Positions 52,401-63,325 of a DNA stretch of 64,000 nt are shown here, piece by piece. This stretch comes from Leptoclinus maculatus (Eukaryota > Chordata > Actinopteri > Perciformes > Stichaeidae). The position numbers were made by a program, and so were the translations under genes. The notes beneath the pieces were generated by a model, which saw nothing but the letters and a program-made list of their open reading frames with translations, had not been told where the DNA came from and searched no databases. Location: the NCBI GenBank assembly GCA_032191485.1, contig JAVDOI010000011.1, positions 843,463 to 907,462 on the forward strand, written 5' to 3'. Position 1 is the first letter of the stretch, and each line of letters begins with the position of its first letter.

Positions 52401-53683
52401 TTGATCTGACGGAGCCAACAGCACACAGCATGCAGGTAATTATTATCTCCATATGTTTGTACAAAGGCTCTTCACCAGAAAGCTGCGGTAGAAAGATTAA
52501 GAAAGTGGTCTTATAAGGGAATTAAAGGATTTCAGGTTTTTTTTTTCCTGAAAACTATACGCCATTATCCCCCCCCCCCCCTGCCCTCCTGTTCCTTCTC
52601 CGACTGCATTCATTCCCAGCGACCTGCTTCCTGTGTTTTTGTGAGGTGATTACACCCCCCATCTCCAGAAGAAAGGAAAGAAAAAGGAGCTGCTGGGATT
52701 CAGTTGACAATATCAGAGGAGCAGGTTTTTGGACGTAGGCGTTTCAAAGGAACAGATGGACCAATGTACCTCTTATGTACTTTATCTTAACCCGCACCGT
52801 TTAGCATTCATGAGAAGTCTATGCAAATATAAATGATTGATTTATAAGAGACTGTAGTGTAGCTGGAAGCTGACTCAAGGTCAATGTTGATTCATTTTAG
52901 ACATTATTACACAGTTTTAATCTGATAAAAATCGGTCTTAATGATATATTACGTCTATTTAGTAAATGTATAATTATATGTATACTTCTAATGGAATGGT
53001 ATCATACTTATAATTATGAATGAGGAATTTAATTATCTATAAATACTCCATGACTGTTGATGAAGGCAACTAAATGCGGGCGAAAGCTGAAAGAAATACA
53101 GCGAGTAGGTGTTGAGCAGTTTCTTCTCAAACTACTATTTCAAAAGGTGAAGAATGAACCTTCAAGATCGCCACGAGTCGGTTTAAACTCATTTGTAAAT
53201 GACTTGTGCATGCATGTAAACGGCTAACAAATGTATCACACAAGGACATGTTCATGTTTATTACATAACATTAAATATGGTTAAAGATGTATGTATTCTG
53301 TATCCTGTGTAATAAGTCATTCATTACCTTTTTATATAATTAGAATGCATAAAAATGTCCTTATCTATAAACAATGACTTAAGTGTTTGAATCATGCTTG
53401 TAAAAGCTAAATAAAGGGGTTTGAAGTGTCGTGATGCACGTTTTCCTCCACGTGCAACCAAACTTACTTTCAGACTACTCCTCATTTGCATAAACCGAGT
53501 TCAATTTCCTCCCCATTCATAAAAAACCCCCCATTAACACCCACAGTCTGTGCCTTGATACAATCTAACACGGTAATGAGTCTGTGCGGCAGTATGAAGC
53601 CATGATGGATGGATGGGCTTCACTCCGTGTCACTCTATTAAGAGCTCACTCTGGTATTACCGCGGAGATGAAAACTAAACAAA

Positions 53684-53705
53684 CCCCCCCCCCCCCCCCC
53701 CCCCC
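53684..53705. repeat. C22 homopolymer
   Basis: Twenty-two consecutive C. Confidence 0.9.
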
Positions 53706-54334
53706 GCTTCTGTCAGTTAAAGACGCTGCTGACGTACAACTTTAATCAGTCCGATGCCACACACAGTTTGTCTGAATGGGCCTCAGGGTTTCTATCGACA
53801 TAGGAACTGAGTTTAGGGTCTTCGTCCTAAAAAAATCATAGATAGCTGGAAGGTTTCTGTAAACGGTCAGCAGTTATTTGAGCTGCCTGCAGTCTGTGAA
53901 ACGTCTTCCGTTATCCTCGGCACAATGTGAGGTCTTGATATCCCGATGTCGATTAGAAGAAGATCAGAAGCAAAGTGAAATGGCAGCCGATGTGTTCATC
54001 ACATCGGGTGTGAGGAGGGTTTATGTTGGCGGGTTTTACACAGGAAATTGGTTGGAGTTTTTTTCGCTGAAGCTAAATACTAATAATAATATATTTCACA
54101 AAAGAAAATCAATCATCTTTAGTGCAGCCAACTCCAATTAGCCGACGTGTACTGAGCTCTGCCAGACCACCGAGAGAGAAATGAAAGTCACAGGCTGGTG
54201 TTTAAAGAAGGTGATGACATTCAAATAAGAATAGAAAAACAATCCAGCCTTCACTCCTCCCGACACGTCTTCATGCTTCCAGATGATTATTAATATCAGG
54301 TCAGAGGTCAGACGGGACTTCATCCCTCTCGCCT

Positions 54335-56065
54335 TCATTCCCCTATCCCTCTCTCCTGCATCCCTCTCTCCTTCATCCACCCTCTCCTTCATCCACCCTC
54401 TCCTTCATCCACCCTCTCCTTCATCCCTCTCTCCTTCATCCCTCTCTCCTTCATCCCTCTCTCCTTCATTCCTCTCTCCTGCATCCCTCTCTCCTTCGTC
54501 CCGCTCTCCTCCTCTCCTTCTTTCCCCTCTCCTTCATCCCCCTATCCCTCTCTCCTTCGTCCCTCTCTCCTTCATTCCCCTATCCCTCTCTCCTTCATCC
54601 CTCTCTCCTTCATTCCCCTATCCCTCTCTCCTGCATCCCTCTCTCCTTCATCCACCCTCTCCTTCATCCCCCTATCCCTCTCTCCTTCATCCCTCTCTCC
54701 TTCATCCCTCTCTCCTTCATCCACCCTCTCCTTCATCCCTCTCTCCTTCATCCCGCTCTCATTCGTCCCGCTCTCCTCCTCTCTTTCATCCCTCTCTCCA
54801 TCATCCCCCTCTCCATCATCCCCCTCTCCTTCGTCCCTCTCTCCTTCATCCCCCTCTCCTTCTTTCCCCTCTCCTTCTTCCCCCTCTCCTTCATCCCTCT
54901 CTCCTTCATCCCTCTCTCCTTCTTCCCCCTCTTCTTCATCCCTCTCTCCTTTATCCCTCCTCCTTCATCCCCCTCTCCTTCTTTCCCCTCTCCTTCATCC
55001 CCCTCTCCTTCATACCCCTTTCCTTCGTCCCCCTTTCCTTTGTCCCTCTCTCCTTCATCCCCCTCTCCTTCTTTCCCCTCTCCTTCATCCCTCTCTCCTT
55101 CATACCCCTCTCCTTCATACCCCTCTCCTTCATCCCTCTCTCCTTCATCCCCCTCTCCTTCTTTCCCCTCTCCTTCATCCCCCTCTCCTTCGTCCCTCTC
55201 TCCTTCATCCCTCTCTCCTTCATCCCTCTCTCCTTCTTCCCCCTCTTCTTCATCCCTCTCTCCTTTATCCCTCCTCCTTCATCCCCCTCTCCTTCTTTCC
55301 CCTCTCCTTCATCCCTCTCTCCTTCATACCCCTTTCCTTCGTCCCCCTTTCCTTTGTCCCTCTCTCCTTCATCCCCCTCTCCTTCTTTCCCCTCTCCTTC
55401 ATCCCTCTCTCCTTCATACCCCTCTCCTTCATACCCCTCTCCTTCATCCCTCTCTCCTTCATCCCCCTCTCCTTCTTTCCCCTCTCCTTCATCCCTCTCT
55501 CCTTCATACCCCTCTCCTTCATACCCCTCTCCTTCATCCCTCTCTCCTTCATCCCCCTCTCCTTCTTTCCCCTCTCCTTCATCCCTCTCTCCTTCATACC
55601 CCTCTCCTTCATACCCCTCTCCTTCATCCCTCTCTCCTTCATACCCCTCTCCTTCATAACCCTCTCCTTCATCCCTCTCTCCTTCATCCCCCTCTCCTTC
55701 TTTCCCCTCTCCTTCGTCCCTCTCTCCTTCATACCCCTCTCCTTCATCCCTCTCTCCTTCATCCCCCTCTCCTTCTTCTCCCTCTCCTTCTTCTCCCTCT
55801 CCTTCTTCTCCCTCTCCTTCATCCCTCTCTCCTTCATCCCCCTCTCCTTCATCCCTCTCTCCTTCGTCCCTCTCTCCTTCGTCCCTCTCTCCTTCATCCC
55901 TCTCTCCTTCATCCCCCTCTCCTTCTTCTCCCTCTCCTTCTTCTCCCTCTCCTTCTTTCCCCTCTCCTTCGTCCCTCTCTCCTTCATACCCCTCTCCTTC
56001 ATCCCTCTCTCCTTCATCCCCCTCTTCTTCTTCTCCCTCTCCTTCCTCCCCCTCTCCCTTCTCAG
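54335..56065. repeat. 15-bp pyrimidine minisatellite with 90-bp higher-order unit
   Basis: About 1.7 kb of units like CCCTCTCTCCTTCAT, nearly free of G on the plus strand. The variant TTCTTTCCCC recurs at 55069, 55159, 55293, 55383, 55473, 55563 and 55698. The usual spacing is 90 bp (six units); the exceptions are 134 and 135. The 15-bp unit is five codons, so it creates long spurious ORFs on both strands (SPSSL type and MKERG type). Confidence 0.97.
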
Positions 56066-57048
56066 ACGCTCTGCTCTCCCTTCGTTACTTTCTTTCCTGC
56101 ATCACTGTTATCTGTGCGTACTGACTCTGACTCTTGTCCACTCATCCCTCTCTTTTGATTCATGCATTAGCTTCGGACCTCATTATTCGAACATTTCATA
56201 CAACATTAGCTTCAGACTTGAAGGTTTGAGTTTTAAGGCATAGAGTCAGTTTTTAGTATGATCAGTAAAAGAGAACTTTACCCACAGTACTTTAAGTCTA
56301 ATATGATCTGGGCATTACAGCTTGCAATTTATATATTCTGCATAATAAATAAGACTAAACTTCAAAACAGCATCTGCAGAAACCCTCCCACGCCTCTGCA
56401 GGAGTGTAATTTCAGATCAGACCTCCTGGATTACGTGAGGGTGGGGTTACGATGCTAACCCCGGCCCGGAGAGGGTCAGGGGTCGGGGAAGGGCGACCTG
56501 TCTGACCCCCCCACAGCATGAAGCCACGGAGGCATTTAACTGGAGCTGAGTGGTTATATTGGGGTGGGCTAACAGCCCCGAGCTGCTTTTGGTTTTCAGA
56601 GCTTCTTAACCCTGTCAGGACACCAGAGCTCTGATGACACTCAGAAACCCTGAGAACAGACTGAGAGACTTCAATGAATACATGTATTTAAACTTCAGTA
56701 AACACTGATTGGGACAAAGTATGTGAGCATCATCACACATCAACTACTGTTTGGGGTTTGACATTAGACTTTGACTGTTCTATGACATTCTGCTGTGATG
56801 AACTCTGAAGCTGTTTGTCTCAGAGCAGCAGCTCCTCCCGACCCTGAAACCTTTACCGTCACGGCGTCTGTAAAAGTTGCGTCGGTGCTCCGCTGTGGGC
56901 ACTCGTAAAAACGTTCAGTGTGAAGTCATGGAAACGTTCTGGGGATGAGATTAAAAGTAAGTGTTGTTTAACCCTTTAACATGCATTTATAAAAATAGAA
57001 CAACTGCATTTGTATGAAACCATTTTAGACAACTAACCCTTTGCGTAT

Positions 57049-57110
57049 ATATGTATATATATATATATTTATATATATATATATATTTTTATATATGTGT
57101 GTGTGTCTAT
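57049..57110. repeat. AT-rich dinucleotide tract with short GT tail
   Basis: ATAT runs interrupted by TTT, ending in GTGTGTGT. Confidence 0.9.
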
Positions 57111-57267
57111 AATACCATACTGTACAGAACTATAGGACAGCCTGTTTCGCTGTGTTTTTCTGGGCCTCTCCTCTCAGCGCTGTAGTGGGCAGGGTTGGGT
57201 CATTAAAGGCGGAAGGTTGTGAGGAGGGGACGGGGACGGGGGGGTCCTCTTAAAGTTAAACTGCCCC

Positions 57268-57269
<2 letters not shown>

Positions 57270-57313
<44 letters not shown>
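57270..57313. repeat. (CA)22 microsatellite
   Basis: Uninterrupted CA run. Confidence 0.95.
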
Positions 57314-57315
<2 letters not shown>

Positions 57316-58887
57316 GGGTCACTCAGGCCTCAGAGCAAATACCATAATTACAGGGAGGGTCAGAAATGCCCCGGCAGCATTTACCCCTAATAGACATTCT
57401 GACGGTCAGTTTGGACCCGACCGTACGGGGTGAGCGGTTAGATAGGTGTGTAGGTCAGTTAGAGGGGGTGCACAGGTGTGTTTGTTGGGATTAGGCTGCA
57501 TTTAACTAAATGTATCCCTCATATCCTCACCCTCTTCGACCCATTCCTTGGGTCATTTATGCACTTCCCTGCAGTCGGATAGCAGAACAGGCAATAAAAC
57601 AGTCATTTGAAGAGGCTGACGGCCTAATTGCACGAGAGTAATATCCATCTGTCCTTTATGACGGGCAGGTCCATCCATCCTCCAAGTCCAGACTTCATCT
57701 CAACTACTCCAAAAAAAAAAAAAGCCCTCAGTCCCGACTGAGTGGTCTGCACATGCTTGACTGTAATATTTCAGCATAAACCTTCGGAAAACTTTACATG
57801 ATGTGGAAACTAAACCGACTTAATCCTGCTTTAAAAACCCACATGGTCTAATCAGAGATTTTTCCAGGGGGGGTAAAAAACAATTATACGCCTTAAAATC
57901 AAACCCGAAATATGTCCTCAGGCAACTCTCAGGTCAAATGGGTTTCGGGGGAAAATGAGTTTTCTTTTCACACTGTTGACGAAACAACCACTTGTGTGCC
58001 GCTTTCCATCATAGAAAGTCACTCTTCAATTGAGAAATGAAGAGGTCAGTCCTTTAAGGTGATCTTGTCGCCCATCAATCACACACCACCATCTCTCTGT
58101 TTCATATTCGTCACACTATCTGACCTCCACACACTTTGGAGCAGGAGAGAGAAAAGCCAGCTGCTCACCTGACAGGCGTTTACAAATAAAAGAGACATCA
58201 TTTTACTGGCATATCATTGCATTGCGGAGTAGATTTGAGCCGCATGCGTCATCGTCGCTTCGAAAACACGATTGAGTAATGTCATTCCTCACGGAAGGAA
58301 AAACAGCTCCGGGAGAAGAAGAGTTAAGAGAAAGGGAGGGACGCTTTGACCAACGCTTCAAAACGTCAAGAGCTCAGCTGCATGCTTTGACATGTACCTC
58401 CGCTGCTGCTCTTTACCTCTGCTCCCATGCAAATACTCCGAGATACAACTGTTAGAAATGTGAACAAACAGCACAACACACACACACACACACACACACA
58501 GCAAAAACCACACACACACATTCTCTTTTCTCTGAAATAAAGTGAATTGCTCCACTGGTTCTCTTGAATGTCAAATCCCTCTTTGTCAACAGTTGGTGCT
58601 CAATGTAAAAACACATTATAAAGCATGAGGAGAACCTCATGTGCACAGTGTAGCGGCATGATCTTAACTATGATATAAGAAGCATAATGTGAAAAAGAAC
58701 GTAGTTATCTTTCTGATTTGTGTGTTGCAAAGAAAAGTTGAGTTCTTCTTCCGAGGCACTTCTACTGTTTACACACACTCCTGGGCAGTGTTTGGTAATC
58801 TTAATGCTAAATAGTGGTGGTATGCTCCACAATAAACAGCAGTGGGAAGTGAAGCAGCACGCGTGGTGAGCGTCAAGGAAAACTTAC

Positions 58888-59034
58888 CTTAGGTCCAGTT
58901 AGGTGACTCCTCCAGGAATATCCGTCTCTCTTTTCTCCCCCCTCACACTTCAGGAACTTTAAAAGTCCTTCGACAGGACGCCAACAACCGCTGTACTCCC
59001 ATAGTGCTTTGGTGTAAAGTCAGTGAACAAAAGA
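58888..59034 (-). other. fat2: Probable non-coding exon 1 (5' UTR) of fat2; right end uncertain
   Basis: A textbook donor (AAG before GTAAGTT) at 58887-58888 lies 12 kb upstream of exon 2, in the place where FAT genes carry a non-coding first exon. Exon 2 has 14 nt of untranslated sequence after its acceptor, so at least one upstream exon must exist. The right boundary (transcription start or acceptor) cannot be fixed from sequence; 59034 is a working limit. It could also be an internal 5' UTR exon. RNA evidence is required. Confidence 0.45.
58943..59002 (-). other. Possible short upstream ORF in exon 1
   Basis: ATG at 59002 opens 19 codons ending in TGA at 58943 (begins MGVQRLL, ends KVPEV), wholly inside the putative exon 1. 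It would be translated only if transcription starts to the right of 59002. Confidence 0.25.
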
Positions 59035-59221
59035 GAAAAAGACACGGTAAGAAACACACACACACACACACACACACACAGCGGTAAGAGTGTGCTTCAA
59101 CTGACGCTAACTTCAACTTCAGTGCCGGCAAAGGCTCTGAACCAGAGTGCTGCTGAGACACCTCAACACTCCCTCAGGAGTCCCATCTCCACCCACTTCT
59201 CACACTGTCCCTCCTCTCTGT

Positions 59222-59294
<73 letters not shown>

Positions 59295-59410
59295 TCCATT
59301 TGCCCAGATTGTGGGCTGTGCCCCCCCCCCCCCCCCCCTCTTGCCTGTGGGCTCCGGCCTTTGGGCCTTAGCCAGCACTGTGCTAGGGTGTGTGCATCTT
59401 TGTGTGTGTG

Positions 59411-59453
<43 letters not shown>

Positions 59454-59621
59454 GACAATGTACATATCTGCAATAAGTTACGTTAAATTTAGTCTGATTC
59501 AATTCAGAACCTTTTCATTGAAGCATGTGTAATTTGTTTTGCAACCAGTAGATGCAGCAACTGGATGTAAGAAAGAACGACTGAAAAAGTTATTGTATAA
59601 GAACAAAGCAAACCACATTGA

Positions 59622-59656
<35 letters not shown>

Positions 59657-59660
59657 CACA
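59035..59660 (-). promoter_or_regulatory. Putative fat2 promoter region, dense in CA/GT tracts
   Basis: Immediately upstream of the putative exon 1. It contains CA runs at 59056-59080, 59222-59292 and 59622-59653, a GT run at about 59400-59452, and C18 at 59321-59338. I see no convincing TATA box or CpG island; the promoter call rests on position alone. Confidence 0.3.
59222..59338. repeat. (CA)35 and C18 tracts
   Basis: CA run 59222-59292 and C homopolymer 59321-59338. Confidence 0.95.
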
Positions 59661-60080
59661 CACACACCACAGCTGATTAAAACATGTGAAGTCAATGGCT
59701 TCATCTACTGCAGCAAGTTGGGTAAGTCAAATTAAATGGTTTTATTATCTGTACAGTACATTTGTTTAGCAAGAAAATCTTTTAATTGTGAGGCAAAAGG
59801 TTTCAAATTAGCAACTTTGAACCAGGCTTAACACTCAAAGGAATAATTACCTGGAGAATTATCTCAGAATGGAGGGAAACTCTCTTGACACTATAGTCAC
59901 TAAACACACATTCATATTCACTGATGAATTAAAAACAACATGTCGACAAACAAAGCTTAAAGGGCCATCTGTGACCTGCATGGAACTTTAAGAGCAACCA
60001 ATAGAACCGCTGCGACAACAACAACAACACTTTCAAAGCGTCGGTCCAACCAAACTACAGACGAAACACACACACTTACC

Positions 60081-60690
60081 GCTGGTAGCCTCTGGTAGCC
60101 CCTGGAAGCCTCTGGTAGCCTCTGGAAGCCTCTGGTAGCCTATGGTAGCCTCTGGAAGCCTCTGGTAGCCTCTGGAAGCCTCTGGTAGCCTCTGGAAGCC
60201 TCTGCTAGCCTCTGGTAGCCTCTGGAAGCCTCTGGTAGCCTCTGGGAGCCTCTGGTAGCCTCTGGAAGCCTCTGGTAGCCTCTGGTAGCCCCTGGTAGCC
60301 CCTGGTAGCCTCTGGAAGCCTCTGGTAGCCCCTGGTAGCCCCTGGTAGCCCCTGGTAGCCTCTGGTAGCCCCTGGTAGCCTCTGGAAGCCTCTGGTAGCC
60401 TCTGGAAGCCTCTGGAAGCCTCTGGTAGCCTCTGGAAGCCTCTGGTAGCCTCTGGTAGCCTCTGGTAGCCCCTGGTAGCCCCTGGTAGCCTCTGGTAGCC
60501 TCTGGAAGCCTCTGGTAGCCCCTGGTAGCCCCTGGTAGCCTCTGGTAGCCTCTGGTAGCCCCTGGTAGCCCCTGGTAGCCTCTGGTAGCCTCTGGAAGCC
60601 TCTGGTAGCCTCTGGTAGCCTCTGGTAGCCTCTGGAAGCCCCTGGTAGCCCCTGGTAGCCTCTGGTAGCCTCTGGAAGCCTCTGGTAGCC
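60081..60690. repeat. 10-bp minisatellite, 61 copies in perfect register
   Basis: Consensus [T/C]CTGG[T/A]AGCC. All 61 units are exactly 10 bp with no indel; variation is almost confined to unit positions 1 and 6. All three minus-strand frames are open because 30 bp encodes a ten-residue cycle (RGYQRLPEAT type), producing spurious ORFs of about 190-230 codons. Confidence 0.98.
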
Positions 60691-61814
60691 TCTGGCCACG
60701 CAGATATGTTTTCTCCTCCATTCAACTAAAGAACAACATGCATCCCTCAAGGGGCTGTGTGAGGCACGCTGGCTGCATAAACTACGTAAAACCACAAACT
60801 ATTCATTTACACACATTAAAAAAATACTCCAGCGATACAAAATAAGTTATTGTGATGAAAGAAGTCCAACGTTGCAAAAGTAAAATATGTCAAAAGGTTC
60901 AAAAAGTACAAAAACAAAGAAAATACGCCCAAAAAGTTAGTTTTTGCTTGATTATCACCAACTAACCTCTGAGAAAAACACATTTACAATATGTATATAT
61001 GTGCATAAAATGTGTTTAATTAATCAGATAATTAATAAGCTGCAAGCTGTAGTGATACTAACCCGTAGTGTCTTGCTGAGCAGTCTGGGTGTAACCAGGT
61101 GACCCACCAGTAACCAACAGTACCAATATATAAACCATCTCCCCCGAACAGAGAGGGGTAATTAGCCGCTATGGTTGTCTTTGTGTTGGTGTTGTGTAAA
61201 CACCAGGAATAAACTCACCGCATACAGCTCTCTAACCCCCGGCACCGGGCCACCAGTGTGGTTAGAAGTCATTTTAGCTCATTTCTGTCTTCTCGAGGTT
61301 TAAAGATCAAAGAATTGTAAAACCTGAGGCTCAGCTCACAGCGGCCTGTAAGGAACACAAAACGTTGATAACTGACACATCGGATTGAAGCAGGGTCTAT
61401 GAAAGGTAATTCATCATTGTGATTAATACTGGAATAATAATAAGGATTTGTTATTTAGTCAAAACTTAAAATGGAAAAGCAGTTCAGTTTTTATGCTTCA
61501 TATCATCTGAAACTCTCACTTCTTTTAAATCCAGACAGAAAAGGTTTGTTTGCCTTTTATTAAATAATTTCTTATAATGCACTGTAACTTTCATTCTTGT
61601 ATTATATTTGATGTTATTGTATTATAGCTTCAGTCTTAAATTACCGTTTTTTTTATTAAATGTCCTTTTATAATGTGTTTATGTGTTTATGTCCTTATTG
61701 CCTGTATTGAACGTTGCATCATCCCTTTAAAGCTGGAACAGAAGGTGAGCAGAAGCTTCCCTGAGGCTCCGTCCAGTGTTTCCAGGCCAACGTAGAGAGA
61801 CATGATGATACAGA

Positions 61815-62290
61815 AGAGAGAGAGAGAGAGAGAGAGAGAACACATGGACCTGTGGAGAGAGAGGGAGAACGAGAGGGGGTGGAGGAGGAAGAGAGGTGAT
61901 GGGGAAAATGGAAAGAAAAGCAAAGACAGAGGTAGAGATCAATGGAAAATAAAGAGAGGAAGGTAAAGAGGTGTAGAGCAACAGAGGGTAAAGAGAATAA
62001 TAAAGATGTTGTTGGAGGGTGATGATGGAGAAGAGAGGTGAGACAAGATGTGAAACAATGCTGATGAGGAGAGGAAGACGACGAGGAATGTACGGAGGTG
62101 GATGGAGGGAGGATCGAAGAGGGACGGGGTGAAGAGAGACGATATAAGAGGGGGAGGAGGGACAGAAAGAAACAGAAAGTGGAATTAATCAGAAAAAAAT
62201 GGCTTTGTAAGATACAAAAGAGATGGATTAAGGTGGAGAAGGGGTGATAAAAGAGAGTGAGAGTGAGAGAGAGGAGAAAGGAGAGCTGGT
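61815..62290. repeat. Purine-rich low-complexity tract with (GA)12
   Basis: Starts with a GA run at 61815-61839, then about 450 bp of A/G-dominated plus-strand sequence. Confidence 0.85.
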
Positions 62291-62892
62291 CTAGAAATAA
62301 ACACCAACAGAAGGTGGGCACCAAGCCACCGGCAGCAGGTGAACCTGAGCAAAGAGCACGAGAGCCTGGAGGAAATGAAGAGCTAAAATCCATCTTACGT
62401 AACCCGCTGCTGCCGTCTCATGCTGTTCAATCCATACTGGGGGGGGGGGGGGGGAGTCCTGACCGACTCTCTGAGAGTTTAAAACCTCAACGATAAATCA
62501 CAGAATCAAAGCGTTGTGACTCGGGGTGTTTGAACACTCAGGAGTCATTCAAGGGTGAATCCTTCAGTGGAGAGGAAACACTGAATCCTTCAAGCAGCAT
62601 CACGACCTTTAAAACTACCGCTAACTCAAAAATGAAGAAGAAATATTGGTTGTTTTGCTTTTTTCGGTCACGACATCATTGGCGGAGGTAACCGCTCCAC
62701 TACCTGTCCGAGGTTAGATGCATAATCCTGACCCAGGGTCTTTGGCCTCACCTGAGCCAGTCTACCGCAAATAAAAAAAGCCAATTATATAAGACTCACG
62801 CAGAGAAAGGCTTGTCTAATTTCCCTTGGCTATGGAATGATAAAAGGGACAAATGATTGGGAACAGCGGCTTTATGAACTGATATCATAGAC

Positions 62893-63325
62893 GTATAAGA
62901 AGTGGATTTAGCCATCGTGACAACCCAAGTTCGCCGTCTTGGCTATTTTGCAACCGATGAACAGAAGTTACCATATTGGGAATGTGGAGCGGTGACCGTA
63001 TACGTCTCTGGTAGAGACCTGTCAATCACCGTGTAGCCCCGCCCTAAAGCATCCCCTGCTTTATGGTCTGTTTGACTCTAAATGGACCATAACTTACTAA
63101 ATGAACATCATGCTGTATTGAAGAAGACTTGAAACTAGAGATTGAGACCATAAACTCATGTTTACAATGTTTACTGAGGTAATAAATCAAGAGAGAAGTA
63201 GAGTCATTGTCTCATAGACTTCTATACAACCGGAGGAGTCGCCCCCTGGTGGACACTAGAGAGAATGCAGCTTTAACACATGAAGCATCGGCTTCACTCT
63301 GCAGAACCGGAGGTTGCCGCCTGAT
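62893..63325 (+). repeat. Dispersed repeat, copy 6 (near full length)
   Basis: Runs from a segment containing CGCCGTCTTGGCTATTTTGC through the middle blocks to GCAGAACCGGAGGTTGCC. CTCF-like block on the minus strand at 63237-63255. The best copy for defining the ends, about 430 bp. Confidence 0.9.

Larger units (their letters stand above)
46820..58887 (-). other. fat2: fat2 intron 1 (12.1 kb)
   Basis: No coding sequence recognised. Main contents: CA tract near 51006-51031, G25 at 52376-52400, C22 at 53684-53705, the 1.7-kb pyrimidine minisatellite at about 54335-56065, an AT/GT tract at 57049-57110 and CA tracts at 57270-57313 and 58478-58500. ORFs at 47986-50000 carry no recognisable protein. 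Confidence 0.8.

Noticed and set aside
53050..53110. Possible retroelement end near a GATGAAGGC-type motif
   Set aside because: Similarity is too short and loose to name a family or set boundaries.
54283..56158. Open reading frames of 458 and 372 codons (plus strand) and up to 250 codons (minus strand)
   Set aside because: They are translations of the 15-bp minisatellite (unit divisible by three), lie inside fat2 intron 1, and show no composition or domain of a real protein.
60081..60690. CRISPR-like array
   Set aside because: Units are contiguous 10-mers without spacers, and the genome is eukaryotic.
60033..60795. Three overlapping minus-strand ORFs of 193-230 codons
   Set aside because: All three frames of one 10-bp tandem repeat are open, the signature of a repeat, not of selection for coding. 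The splice donor beside it is kept as a separate observation.
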